Source: Rebecca billardiae RCC1528
Lineage: Eukaryota > Haptophyta
Direction of reading: 5' to 3'
Length of the DNA: 64,000 bases
Assembly (NCBI GenBank): GCA_965240325.2
Contig: OZ251229.1
Span: 682,001-746,000 of the forward strand
In this document: positions 1-15,140 of the stretch, piece after piece
Layout of the letters: each line of letters starts with the position of its first letter
Numbering within the stretch: position 1 is the first letter of the stretch
Position numbers and translations under genes: made by a program
Notes under the pieces: model-generated
Seen by the model: the letters and a program-made list of their open reading frames with translations, nothing else
What the model was told of the DNA's origin: nothing
Database searches by the model: none

Positions 1-2351
1 GGTGCAGCGCGGCGCGCGGAACAGGTCGAGCTGCGCGTGCACGCGCGACTTCTACGCGCCGGCGGGCACGCCGCAGGGCGAGCTGTGCCTGCCCTGCCCC
101 GAGGGCGGCGTGTGCAGGGGCACCGGGTATGAGGACCGCATCGTGCCAGTGCCGCGGCCCGGCTACTACAGCCGGCGGCGCGCGCCCGAGGTGATGCTGC
201 GCTGCCTGGACGACGAGCAGTGCCCCGGCGGCGCGGTGGCGGCGTGCGGGCCGCACCTCGTCGGCGACATGTGCACGCAGTGCGAGCCGGGCTACTTCAT
301 GCTCCAGCGCGCGTGCTACCGCTGCGACTCCGCGCAGCGCCAGCCGCTGCTCACCGCGGCGCTCGTGCTCGCGCTCGCGCTGAGCGGCATCCACCTCACG
401 GCCAACCTGCAGAAGGAGTCGGACCACGGCGCGCTGCTCATGTCCTCGACGATGTCGGCGGCGTCCGAGATCGGCGTGGTCATCTTCTTCCTGCAGATCC
501 TCAACCTGATGTCCGCAGTCGCCGTGCAGTGGCCGCACGGGCTGCGCGTCGCCATGGGCTGGTTCAGCTGGGTACGCCCGCGCTGCGCTCCAACCCGGCG
601 ATCGGCTGCTCCCCCGAGCTCTTCCTCACGCGCATCCGGCCGACCGCGCTCGCGTGCCTCCCTCCCGCTCCCCCTCCCCCCCCCCCCAGGTGAACGTCGA
701 CCTGTCCCTCTTCGCGCTCGAGTGCGAGCACGCGCTGCCGTTTGTGTTCGCGTGGGAGCTCAAGGCGACGCTGCCCTTCATCTTCATGCTGGGGTACGTG
801 CTCAGCACGCTCTTCGTCTCGTGGCCGTGGGCGCTGTGGGCGAGCCGCAGGCGCGAGCGCCGCGGCAAGCTGCGCGCGTGCTCGCACGCGCTGTACCGCA
901 GCGTGAACGCGACCGTGCTCGCGCACTCGCTGCTGTACATTGCGACCGCGCGGCATACGCTCGAGGCGTTTGCGTGCGCGGCGCAGCCCGACGGCACGCT
1001 CACGCTGCCCTCCAACCCGGCGATCGACTGCTCCTCCGAGCTCTACCTCACGCGCATCCGGCCGACCGCGCTCGCGTGCCTCCTGTGCTACGTGCTCGCG
1101 TTCCCGCTCGGGCTCGGCGTGTGCTTCGTCCTCGGCGCGCAGCGCGGGCGCGCGCCGGGGCTCTCGCACGCCCTCGACATGTGCACGCTGGTCGTGCGCA
1201 TCCCGTACAAGCGGCGCTTCTTCTTCTACGAGGTGCTCGACCTGCTGCGCAAGCTGCTCGTCGCCGTCGCGCTCAACTTCGCGCGCGGGCTGGGCGGGCG
1301 GCTGCACGTCGCGCTCATCACGATCCTGATGGTCGGCGCGCTGCGCGTGCAGACCGTCTTCCGCCCGTACAAGCACCGCTCGGTGAACGCGCTGTCCGAG
1401 TACCTGCTCACGGTGATCATCCTCGTGCTCATCGTGGGCGGGATGGTGTACGACGAGGCGCTCGCGCCGGGCGTGCGCGAGGGCTTCGACATCGTCCTGT
1501 ACGTGACCATCGCGTCGGTCGTCGTGCTCGCCGCCGCGCACGTCGCCTACGGCATCGCGGCGTACCTGATGACGCGCCGCCGCTTCACGAGCTCGGGTAG
1601 CGTGCGCACCTCGGTGCCGGACGAGCGGCACTGCATGCAGCTGAACAAGCTGCATATCACGCCCGACATCATCGAGGGCGTCACGTCCGTCCTGAACACC
1701 GTGCCCGCCGAGGAGCTCATCGAGCTGATCGCGCGCTCGATCGACGACGAGGACGTGCATGTGCGCATGAACGACGCGATCGTGACACTCTTCAGCGTCG
1801 GGATTGGCTCGGAGCACTTCACGCGCTCGTCGGAGGGGCAGCACCTACTCGAGCTCGCAAGCGCGCTTCGGCTCACGCCGGAGCGGCTCTCGGTCTCGGT
1901 CCACGGCATGCGCGCAAGCAAGAGGCTCGAATCCGCACGGCAGGTCACGAGACCGCTGAGCCACGCGCGCGCGTCGCGACGGATCAGCAGCGCGGCGGTG
2001 CGATCGTCCGCGTCCGTCTTCCCCGAGCTGGCGGAGGCAAGACTCAGCGCGATTTCTTTGCCGACGGCCACGTCCGAGGCCGCCAAGTCGCCCGCCAAGC
2101 GCGCGCTGCTGGCGGCGGACGACGAGGCCGCTGCCAACAACAGACTCGCAAGCGCGACGCTGTCATCTCCGGCTCCGTCTGCCGAGGAGACGCCGCTGGC
2201 GTCGACGTCAACGCGCGTGGTCGAGCTGAGTGGCGGCAGCGGCTTCCACGTGCGTGGCGTGTGGCCTGAGGAGGCGCCAGCTGAGGGAATGGAGATGACG
2301 ATGACGCTCACGGAGGCGAGTGGCCTGCTCCAAAATGACCCGACGAATTGA
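1..2351 (+). CDS. Multi-pass membrane protein with Cys-rich N-terminal repeats (3' part of gene)
   Basis: The gene enters from the left edge in an open frame (codons start at base 2) and ends with TGA at 2349-2351. Exons are 1-571 and 690-2351, joined phase 0. The visible N-terminal part is Cys-rich (LPCPEGGVC, CTQCEPGYFM, CYRCDS), like the CxxC/GCC-type repeats of large algal surface proteins. About eight hydrophobic segments follow, including LLTAALVLALALSGIHL, IGVVIFFLQIL, FIFMLGYVLSTLF, LLVAVALNF and YLLTVIILVLIVGGMV. A polar tail of about 250 residues, rich in Ser and Ala, comes last and is probably cytosolic. The architecture suggests a plasma-membrane protein with an extracellular Cys-rich region and a channel- or receptor-like core, but I cannot name a function. 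Membrane topology is well supported; family membership is not. Confidence 0.7.
572..689 (+). other. Intron holding a near-copy of downstream exon sequence
   Basis: A 118-bp intron with donor GTACGC at 572 and a poly-C tract ending in CAG at 687-689. It splits the membrane-protein gene in phase 0. About 75 bp inside it (586-660) nearly match coding sequence of the next exon at about 1011-1083, with only a few substitutions. This points to a recent local duplication, or to an intron formed from a duplicated coding segment. Confidence 0.7.
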
Positions 2352-2927
2352 TGACGGTGTTCCGGCGGGCTCATGATTACTATGTGGTTGCCTATGAATA
2401 GAGTAGTCCGCAAAGTTCCACCCCCGCTCAAGTTCCAAATAGCGCTCCATACTGAGCAAACCAAGGTGGTACTATCATACCAGGTGGTACCTCAAAAACC
2501 TTGTGCGGTTGGCCTGATGACAATCAGGCGTTCTGGGTTCAGGCTCATCGGCAGCGACGCGGTCGCCGATCGACCAACCGGGTCATTGCTCGAATGAGTG
2601 TGCTGATCCATGTATTAATCACAGTACCGGTAATGTAATGTGAGGGGTGGCATGCAATACCGAAGCGTCACGGCCTCCAGTACACTACCAACACATTCAG
2701 GACTTCGACTGGGTTCGTCGAGTTTCGCACTTTCAGCAAGTTTCAGCGCGCTTGAACCGCTGGAAATATTAGTAGCAGAACCACGAAAGACACTGGTCTT
2801 GATCATCAATCAGGGCCTTTTTGTGCCCAACCGCTCCCCTTCGCGGGCTTCGCGCATCGACGCGCGGAGAAGTGCCACCGACCCTCACGTAAACACGCGG
2901 GAACGACGAGACGGGGCGCGTGGCGCG
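2352..2927. other. Intergenic region, nothing recognised
   Basis: Lies between the membrane-protein stop and the cyclin start. It is less GC-rich than the flanking genes. No convincing coding frame, RNA gene or repeat was seen. It should hold the 3' UTR of the left gene and the cyclin promoter. Confidence 0.5.
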
Positions 2928-4487
2928 ATGGCGAGCGTGTCACGCGACGACGAGGGCGCAGGCGCGATGGCGGCTCCGGGCGCGGATACGGTCAGCCCAC
3001 CCACGGCGATCGCCGACACTGAGACCCTCAACGTGCTCGGCCTGCACGCAGGCGTCACGTCCGCCGAGGAGGTGATCGACGCGATGCTCAACCGCCAACA
3101 CCGCGACCGCCCGAGTCCTTCGTACCTCGAGGATGTGCAGCTCGGCTTGATAGAAACGTGGGTGCGCAAAATCGTCGTCCAGTTCCTGAACGAGGTGCGC
3201 GCTTGCGCCCCTCGCCGCACTCTCCCCCCCCCCCCTTTCCGCCCGCGCCTTTCGTCTGCTTGCTCGCCGCTCACTCACACGGTCGCACCCTGTGCGGTAC
3301 CCCCACACGGCTGCACCCGTGCCGTCCACCGCGCGCGCGCAGCTCGGCGAGGACTTCCAGATGCGCAACGACACGGTTGGCCTTGCAGTGCACTACTTTG
3401 ACCGCTTCCTCTCCGCGGAGCGCGTGGACAAGGCGGAGGTGCAGCTGTACGCGGTCGCGTGCGTGCTCATCTCGGCCAAGTTTGGCGAGCGGCGGATGCC
3501 CGCGCTCGCCGACCTGGAGTACGTCTGCCGCGGCAAGTACGACATCGCGCAGATCAAGGCGGCGGAGACGCGAGTGCTCGAGTGCCTGCGCTGGCAGCTG
3601 CACGCGGTCACCCCGCACGCCTTCTGCCGCCATCTCATCGTGCACTCGGTGCACGATGCGGCGCACGCAGAGGCCATGTACCGCCACGCCGAGTTCTTCA
3701 TCGACCTATCCTATTACGGTGAGCCCCCGCCGGGGTCGCCGCGCTGCCCGGGGTCGCGACCGCGCGCCGCCGCCCGCGCAACGCAGATGCAACCTCGCGC
3801 GCTCGCTCGTCGTCACCGCCAACACACTCGTCCGCCGCGCGATGCCTCCTCCTGCGCCGCGCAGAGTACGACGTGCTCGCCTTCTCGCCCTGCGTCGTGG
3901 GCTCCGCAGCGCTGCTCTGCTCGCAGGAGCAGCTGATTCGTGCCGCAGCCGGCACTGCACCCAGCCTAACAATACCGCAGCTCGCGGATGCCGAGCGGCG
4001 CGCGCTGGGCACACAGCCAGCCTGTGGTGGGACGCAGCTGAGCGTGGAGATGATCTGCACCGCCTGCGGCTTTGAGCAGGTGCGATGCGACCGGGGGGGT
4101 GCACCGCATGCCTCTGGCCTCTGTGCCGTCTCTCTGCTGCTCCCCGCGGTGCTGCTTGCGATTCCACGCCGCATCTTGCCGCGCACCCGCCCACAGCCCG
4201 TGTCCACCCTCCCTGCACGCTCACGCGGATCGCCCTCCCTTCCTCCTCCCTCGCTCGCCATCGCGCAGGCGGACCTGGCAGAGTGCAGGGCACTCATCGC
4301 TCGCTATTTCGAGCGGGCGTTCCTGCCGTTCGCGCAGCGCGAGGTGCTCGCATCGGGCGGACCGCAGCCGGCGCAAGGCCCCGCGCCGCCCACGCCATGC
4401 GAGCCCGCCGCCCCGCGTGACAAGGCCTACTCTCCGGACAACATCGAGGCGGATCCCAACCAGTTTGCGCCTATCAGCTCTGCCTGA
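2928..4487 (+). CDS. Cyclin (A/D-like), four exons
   Basis: Exons 2928-3194, 3343-3718, 3865-4079 and 4269-4487 give an uninterrupted 358-residue protein. All introns use GTGCG or GTGAG donors and CAG acceptors. The cyclin box starts near residue 60 (ETWVRKIVVQFLNE) and continues with NDTVGLAVHYFDRFLS, VQLYAVACVLISAKFGE and ETRVLECLRWQLHAVTPHAF, the helix pattern of an A/B/D cyclin N-terminal fold including the Lys and Glu normally needed to bind a cyclin-dependent kinase. Exons 3 and 4 supply a second, weaker helical domain (EYDVLAFSPCVVGSAALL) and a polar tail. It should act in the nucleus as a CDK partner. The start is the ATG before MASVSRDDEG. The subclass (A versus D) cannot be settled by eye. 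Confidence 0.85.
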
Positions 4488-8298
<3,811 letters not shown>

Positions 8299-10828
8299 AT
8301 ATATATATGATACTCACATTAGATCAGTACCGTCACGGAGCCCGACGGAGACCGGACAGAGACGTCCGAGACGGACAGTGCCATCTCTCTGACTCTGTGA
8401 TGACACTTTAAGACAGTGATTATGAGTAATAAGGCCAGTTGTAGTAATAACAGTAAGCCGATCCCGATGCGGACGCCGACGGTCTCGGACTCTGCATGAG
8501 ATACCGGTACAGTACTCACGGCCCTTGCCGTGTCCGCTTCAGACAGATACACACCTTTGCCAACTGACAGTGGGGCTCCACATTCCTTACTACATCCTCA
8601 TCCTGTCGGCGCGCTGTAGTCGCATCGGCGCCCAGTCGGCGAGTTCGGACGACGACGTTTTGACTAGTTTGTGGAGTTGTGGACGCAGGACGACGCTGGG
8701 GCGAGGACGACGGGCGCTGCCGGCTGGCGCGCAGCGGGCGCGAGGGCGGCCGCAGCCCTCATCCAGGCCTCGCAGGCGGACGGCTGAACGAATCTTCCGG
8801 CGGCGCTACCATCGGCGACGGCTTCATGGGCGGTGACTGTTGGCGGGCGTCAATCTCGCCTGCCTGAGCTGTGTGCGTCTCTTATTCTTAATCTTAGTAA
8901 ACTGTACAGTTTACTATGTTTTAACGTGCACACTTGGTTAAGGCGTGATTGACGCCATCCAACACTGCACAAAGACACCGCCACAAAACAGACCGGCGCA
9001 GGCAGGTGAGGGGCGCGTTGCCGCACCTCATCGAGGCGGCCATTGCAGCAAGCGGCCGCCCCGCGCTCGGAGGCACGCGCTTGGGAGCGCGCTCTGACAC
9101 CACACGGGGAGGGTGCTGCACCTGGATGTTGTATCCCAGCCACCTCGAGAGTGCAGCCGCGCCAAACACCTGCCTGCGCTGTGAGCGACGCCACGTCGAC
9201 TGATCGAGCCCCAGCCGAAGGGAAGAACTGGAAGATGAAGGGTGGGCAGGTCCACATGCCCGGCGTAAACTGCGCGCTGCTCGCCTGCGGAGGCATCAGG
9301 CAAGCAGCGCACCCCCGCCGCCTTCGCAGCAGCGGGGGCGGGGGAAAGCGGCCCCTCTCGGCTGCCGCCAGCCCCTGTCTGCCCACCTACCCCGGTTGTG
9401 GCACAGAGCCTTCGCCTGCCCCGAACACAAACACCTTGTGAACAGTAGATACTACTTTTTTAAAACAGAGTCAGACAGAGAGTCAGAGAGACAGAGAGAG
9501 AGAGAGATGACTGATGAGGGAGAGAGAGAGAGATATGAACCTCATGAAAGAGAGATTCTGATGACGTCTTGATCGTCTGTTGAAGATTTCGTCAGCATTG
9601 CCCTTGAGAAAAAGTGCGCGCGCCATTGCCAAACGTGGCCCGGCAGTCGTGGCCGTCGCCGAGGAAAACGTCGCGAGCGGCGACACCAGCCAACGGCGAC
9701 GTACACGATGAACATGCTGCAGTTGCACCGCTCAGATAACTCCATACAGACGTACGAACCCGTGGTCGAGTCGCCACCGGCGCCTTGGCACCCGTTTGGA
9801 CTGGCGCCACTCACGTTCTCACACGTCGCAATTGCCGCGGCGCTCGTTTTTGCGTACTCGGAACGCACTGCGATTCGAAGAGCGCTCGTGCTCTTCAGCG
9901 CGTGGACAACCATGCTGATGTGGTATGCGGGACGGCGGCTCAACAAGAGGCTATTCGGCCCGTCCAAGCGACCCGCGGCACGCGCCCCAACACGCAAGGT
10001 CACCTTTGGCGCATCCTGAGCACTGGAGCTTGCCCTCGACGCTTGCAATGCTGGCAGCAGAAGTGCAGCACTGGTGATGAGCTGGTGGGATTCCCATCGG
10101 CGTGCAGTTCGCCACGGGCGCTGCGCCCTCCGGAGCAAGAATGAGCCATCAAGAGTCGCAGGGCTCATCTGGCTGGCGAACATCCATTCACTGATCACTC
10201 GGTAAATGGCGTCGCCGCTGGCTGACTTGGAGCGCGCAAGTGGCCAGCCTGCAGCCTGTTGTACTCTGCGGATGATGGGGCGTACTCCGCGGACAGCAGT
10301 ATCACGGCCGCGGGGCGGCCATGCAGCTGCGCATGATATATTCTTGCCACTTGACACCCTGCCCGTGGCTGCGTCTGGCCGCCCGCCGCGCTGGCACCGC
10401 GCTCGGCGCTGTCCGCCGTAGGCGTACGGCCCGTACGCCCGGCGGTACGGCGGCTCGACGGCGCTGCGACCCGAGTGAGTGAACGAGCTGCCCGCCGGCT
10501 GGCCTCAGAGTCACAGTGGTCGGGAAGGCTACTTTTCGATGCTATGGAGCGCCTGCTGGCACGGCACGGAGTCGGGACGGTGCGTGTCAGGCGTTACGAG
10601 TCGCGCGCCGCGCCCGCGGCACCGGTGACCGGGCAGCCTGGCTGAGACCAAGTACCAGTACCACTTGCAACCCTGCAGGGCGCTCACGGCATCACTCATC
10701 AGCCTGCTGCTCGGTTCATTCAGACCATGCAATTCTATGATTTGAAGACACAGGCACGAGGGCGCACCGCCGTACTACGGACTTCAGTCCGCCCGCGCCT
10801 TTTAAAATATGAAAACTCTATCTATATT
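8299..10828. other. Spacer between the inverted arms
   Basis: About 2.5 kb of unique-looking DNA. It contains a copy of a dispersed repeat at 8858-9021 (also at 57399-57566 and partly at 51680-51730), a GA-rich microsatellite near 9494-9535, and a 103-codon plus-strand frame at 9708-10019 with one hydrophobic segment. I do not recognise that frame and do not call it a gene. No transposase motif was seen on either strand. Confidence 0.5.
8858..9021. repeat. Dispersed repeat, copy A
   Basis: Contains the block ACTGTACAGTTTACTATG followed by about 115 bp that recur at 57399-57515, with a partial repeat at 57517-57566. The leftmost 45 bp, with GCCTGCCTGAGCTGTGTGCG, match 51683-51730 next to a tRNA-like promoter. 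This is a multicopy non-coding element. Confidence 0.75.
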
Positions 10829-12626
10829 GGCCCGCGGTGCAGGGCGGAGCGCGCAGCGTGGAGCCCGCACCAGCGGGCCCGAACCACGTTTCAAAAAGAT
10901 CTTTGATCAAGAAAAAAGGGACGGGGGGCGGCGGAAAAAAAGGGACGGGGGGCGATTTTTAGGGCTGGCGGAGACCGAGTTTCGAGTTTTTGAGATCGCA
11001 TAGAGAGGTCTATTAGGCCGAAAAAGAGCGCGCCCAGCTGATTCCCTTAAGTAAAGTGCGATCTGGACGTCAGCTGGACGTGACATTAGTGTAACGGTTC
11101 GTTACGAGCGAATCGTACTCGTCTTCCCGGATCGCGTGACGTCCGGACTGGGCCACATCCGGATCGTCGGAGGTGACGTGCCCCGGCTAACGATGGGCGA
11201 TGGCGGATATGCGGGACGGCGCCTGCACGTGCCTCCGGACCCGCCTCCCGCTTGCTGCTCACGCAGTCAGCTGCGACCGTGGCGCATGATCGCAGAAGCA
11301 GTGCCGGCAGTACGGCCTGCATCAGCTAGTGCCGCGCCGTCGTGGCGCGCGCGGTACGGTTGCGCGTTTGCAGCGCTCGCCGCTTGGCGACGGCACGCGC
11401 GTGCGGCTCAGGTGTGTCAAATGCGGTCTCGTCGGCGCGCTTTCGCCTGCCACCTCGTGCACCCGTGCCGCCAGTTTCATCGTCTTCATGAGGACTGCTG
11501 CTGCTGTCGCCATCCGCTCTCCATCACCCCGAGTCGCCGGTCGCGCGGCGCGCGCGGTAGGCACTAGGCAGGGCGTACGGTCACTCACCCGTGCAACGGG
11601 TCAAGTGGCCAGAGTACGTCTGGTCGTTGGCTGGCACGGGCCGCAGCGCTAAAGCACCCTGCTGTCACACCCGACTCCTTCAGTACTCCGAGCTCCGCGG
11701 CACGACTCACTCGGCACGATCGCGGACGGGTCGGATCCGAGCTGATCAGCCAGAGTTGGACACAGTTTGGCAGCTACAGGCAATCGCGGGCAATAAGGAG
11801 CTGTCACGTTAAGAAACTGGGGCTTGCTATCTGCGGATCTGGCCTAGAAACTGAGGCTAGCGATTGGCTGGTTCGCTATACGCATAGTCACACTAAGAAA
11901 CCGGGACTACGTCGTCCCGGCTGACGAGTGGTCCGCCGCCAGGGGCGAGGCGCAGTCGGCCCGTCGGGGACGCGGCGCGCGGCCCGACTACGAGTACAGG
12001 CCAAGTCCCGACTTCTCCTGATGACTGACTCCTGGCCAGTGCACCGCAGCATCCATGCAACATCATGCCAGATTTGCTCCAAAAAGGCCCAAAATTTTCG
12101 TCGGCCTCGCCGGCCGGGCCTAAAGACTCAGCGGGGGGCTCTGCCCCCCTGCGCCCCCCGCGCCTGCGCGGCGGGCGGACCTAGCTAAGAAACTGAGACT
12201 CCGTAGGCGCTCGGGCTACCGAACGGCTAAGAAACCGAGGCTAGCCGTGAGATCTCTGACTTCTTATTGCCCGCGATTGCCTGTACTAGTAGTAATTCCG
12301 ATGCCGATGGCACGATCGCGGACGGGTCGGATCCGAGCTGATCAGCCAGTTGGACATTTGCCAGCTAGTTGTCAATGTCAGACGGACGTCCGATTTGACG
12401 ACCGGTGCCGGGTGCGGTCTCAGGTCCGCTGCTGTGATTGTGTGAAGTGTGAAGAATGAGTCTCGCGGTCGCGCAGGCAGGGCGACGGTCGGACTAATAG
12501 CTTCAGTCATCTCAGAACCGACTTCAACTGGCGAACTGCCACTACGGCGGAGAGCCACGATTGCACGGCCACCGCGGGCCCCCAACTGCGTTGATTCTAT
12601 GCAGAAAAGGACCGCGGAACGCGGTC
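10829..12626 (+). repeat. Right arm of large inverted repeat (dispersed element, copy 2)
   Basis: Reverse complement of 7012-8298. It begins GGCCCGCGGTGCAGGGCGG and ends GGACCGCGGAACGCGGTC. It is longer than the left arm mainly because of the nested 507-bp insertion at 11777-12283. Comparing the arms shows the empty and filled versions of that site. Short frames recur symmetrically in both arms as mirror copies, as expected for non-coding repeat DNA. Confidence 0.85.
11777..12283. mobile_element. 507-bp TIR element with TA target duplication, nested in the right arm
   Basis: Starts CAGGCAATCGCGGGCAATAA and ends with the reverse complement, about 21 bp of matching ends. TA flanks both sides (11775-11776 and 12284-12285). 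The left arm has the unoccupied site with a single TA (CAGCTACTAGTAG in the arm's orientation). It has no coding capacity and repeats the internal motif TAAGAAAC several times. TA duplication with short inverted ends fits a non-autonomous Tc1/mariner-like element; the superfamily is an inference. Confidence 0.85.
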
Positions 12627-12912
12627 ATATAAATAAAGCGCTTAGCAGTATAATATATATATATATATGTACGAATAACCGCCGCGAGTAGTAGTTACTG
12701 ATAGCCGTAGTCGCTTCAAGTTACTTCAAGCGCCAATATCTGACAGATTCGGATGACCAATCAAGTCTCAGTGAGTCTCAGTCAATAAGAGTAATTGACT
12801 CAACGGAGTACCAGTAAATAGTAATGCAGATGCTGTCTGCTGAACAATATGAATAAGAATTTACTGAACTAATGTCTATAATTCGGAATTAGGCGGTGCC
12901 ATCGGGGCATGA

Positions 12913-14438
12913 CCAGGTCGTTCCCCCTGCACTGGGAATCCGCGGTTTGGACATACAAGAAAAACAGCCGGAGGACGCACCCGTCGCTACCCGCGAATAA
13001 GATTTTCAGGTCTCGCGGGTGCGGATGTGCGTCAATCGATGAGCTGGTCTCGCAATCCCAAAATTGAGCCGCAACGAGATAGAGGGCAGGGAGCCCCCGG
13101 TGGCGGCTCGGCAGGCGAGGGCCGACCAAATCTTGACCTTTTGCCCTCGGCGGCAGGCGGCAGCGGCGAAGGCGGCCGAGCGCCGTTGGCGGGGCGCGCC
13201 CGGGGCACGGCGCTGCGGGCGCGGATGTGCTCGCGGAGCCGGCTTGCGTGGACAGGCTGTCGCGGGAGAGTATCTGGCGCCCTCCTGTGCCGCGCGTCTC
13301 GCGCCACGCCTCTTTTCGCCGCGGCTCAGGGCAGCGCGCACGCGCGCGCCGCCTCGAGGCCAGCACAGCCGCGCCGGCAGCCAACCGCGCGCGCGCCGTG
13401 CGCGGCGTGGTCGGAAAGGAACGGGGGGTGCTGCCGGGCGAGATGACGACATCATGTGCGCACGCTATGCCGCCCCGCGGCGCCGCGAAAGGGCACGATA
13501 ACGGATCCGCACAGCTGTTGACGAGTGCTGATTTCTTCAGTCGTGCCTGAAGCCAGACCTGAGCTCGAAGAAGATGATGAAAGTGCATCCGCGCGAGGAA
13601 GCGTCGCACCCAGCACTTCTACATGACCACGCGGTGATGAACATTCATGGAAGAGTATCCCGCTTGCCCGTCTGGCACTGTTCTGTGTCTCAATGATCGT
13701 CCCGACAAGGGTCACGACCGCGAGGCCGTGCCGCACACCATTTGTGACAACTCGAAGAGGCGTGCAAACGGACCGGCGACACGCTCGGCAAGGCGTGGCG
13801 GGGCGGCATGGCGTGCGCACATGATGTCGTCATCTCGCCCGGCAGCCGCGCCCGTTCCTTCCCGACCACGCCGCGCACGGCGCGCGCGCGGTCGGCTGCG
13901 GCGCAGGCAAGGCTGGCCAGTTGAGGCGGCGCGCGCCGTGCGCGCTGCCCTGAGCCGAGGCGAAAGAGGCGTGGCGCAAGACGCGCGGCGCAGGATGGCG
14001 GCAGATACTCTCCCGCAACAGCCCGTCCACGCACGCCGGCTCCGCGAGCACATCCGCGCCCGCAGCGCCCTGGCCCGCATCGCACTCGCCGCCGCCCGGC
14101 CGCAGGCCGGCGGGTCAGAAATCGGTGCTCGCACCCGCGACCGACCGAGGGCTCCCGCCTCCGGTCGCACGCGAAGAACTCATTCCTAGAGCATCGATTT
14201 CGTGAGCGGACTATCGCTGACGAGGCTGATTACTGCTGTTCCACGGCTTTGCCGCGCTCGGGATTTGGCTTCTCGAATGGATGGATCTGGTGTCGTCATT
14301 TTTAATTGGAAAGCTCGATTAGATCGTTCAAGTGGTCTGATAGAGCAATCGGAAGACTAAATCTGCGTTGCTATGCCGCGGCCTCGCGCTCTGAATAGTG
14401 CGAAACCGCGGATTCCCAGTGCAGGGGGAACGACCTGG
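12913..14438. mobile_element. Foldback-type inverted-repeat element
   Basis: Outer ends match as reverse complements: CCAGGTCGTTCCCCCTGCAC at 12913 and its complement ending at 14438, extending through TGGGAATCCGCGGTTT. Long inner inverted blocks lie at about 13080-13470 and 13790-14140 (for example GATGACGACATCATGTGCGC against its complement near 13820). The arms face each other around a spacer of a few hundred bp. No flanking target duplication and no transposase were seen, so this is probably a non-autonomous foldback or MITE-like element. Frames predicted in both arms are mirror images and not genes. Confidence 0.7.
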
Positions 14439-15140
14439 TTAATAATAATGATAATGTGATACAGGGTCGACGACTCGGATCATATATACAGAGACCGCCG
14501 CCGCGTGCCCCAGGCCGAGGCGGTGCTCCATCCCGGCCCCGCTCCCGTAGGGGGGCAGGGCTGCGGGTGGCGCACTGTCTGACCTGGACGGAAGGCGCGG
14601 ACGCATTCTATGTGTCTGTTGCACTCTGAGCCTGACGCTTGTCCGATGCTGCCACGTCGTTAAATATATACAGAGACGTACGAGACGTCAGCAGTAGACG
14701 ACAATGACTCGACGAATCGCGTCATCATCGTCCACGGGAGTATCGCCAATCATCGGTCATCGGGGCCATCGGTCATCGGACCCGGCCCGCGACGCGCGTC
14801 GGGCTGCGCCTGCGGCTGCAGGCGGTCGCGGGTCGGCGCCGCGCAAAGGCGGGGGCGCTCCTGTCTGCTCGGTTGCGACGACTTCGAGCCAGTTGACGCG
14901 TGCGGGAACGAGAAGGCAAGCATGAATACCCCACAGCCTCGTCGGGACCATCACATGGTCGCCCTGGGGCGGCAGCATCGGTGGCCGTGGAGCTGTCGCT
15001 GACGTGAGCCCATGCGTGTGGCGCCCTCGTGACGAGCCTCGCCAGGACGAATCGGGCGTCTGCCACCTCGTAGGGTGCGCAGAGGGTGGCCGCAGCCGGC
15101 AGGTTGCACGGCCTGCGAAGATGTGACGCGTACGCGGAGC
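14439..15140. other. Intergenic region with a dispersed repeat
   Basis: Contains about 60 bp at 14598-14665 whose reverse complement recurs at 22679-22735, sharing ACGACGTGGCAGCATCGGAC and the adjacent GCGTCAGGCTCAGAGTGCAA. The rest, including the 3' side of the homoserine dehydrogenase gene, shows no further feature. Confidence 0.55.

Noticed and set aside
564-1844. Long antisense frame (426 codons) opposite the membrane-protein gene
   Set aside because: It has Arg/His/Glu-rich composition typical of the complement of GC-rich coding sequence, no domain, and the plus strand has a convincing membrane protein with splice sites.
9542-10357. 271-codon minus-strand frame in the spacer of the inverted arms
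   Set aside because: No domain, low-complexity ends, overlaps an equally weak plus frame; not supported as a gene.
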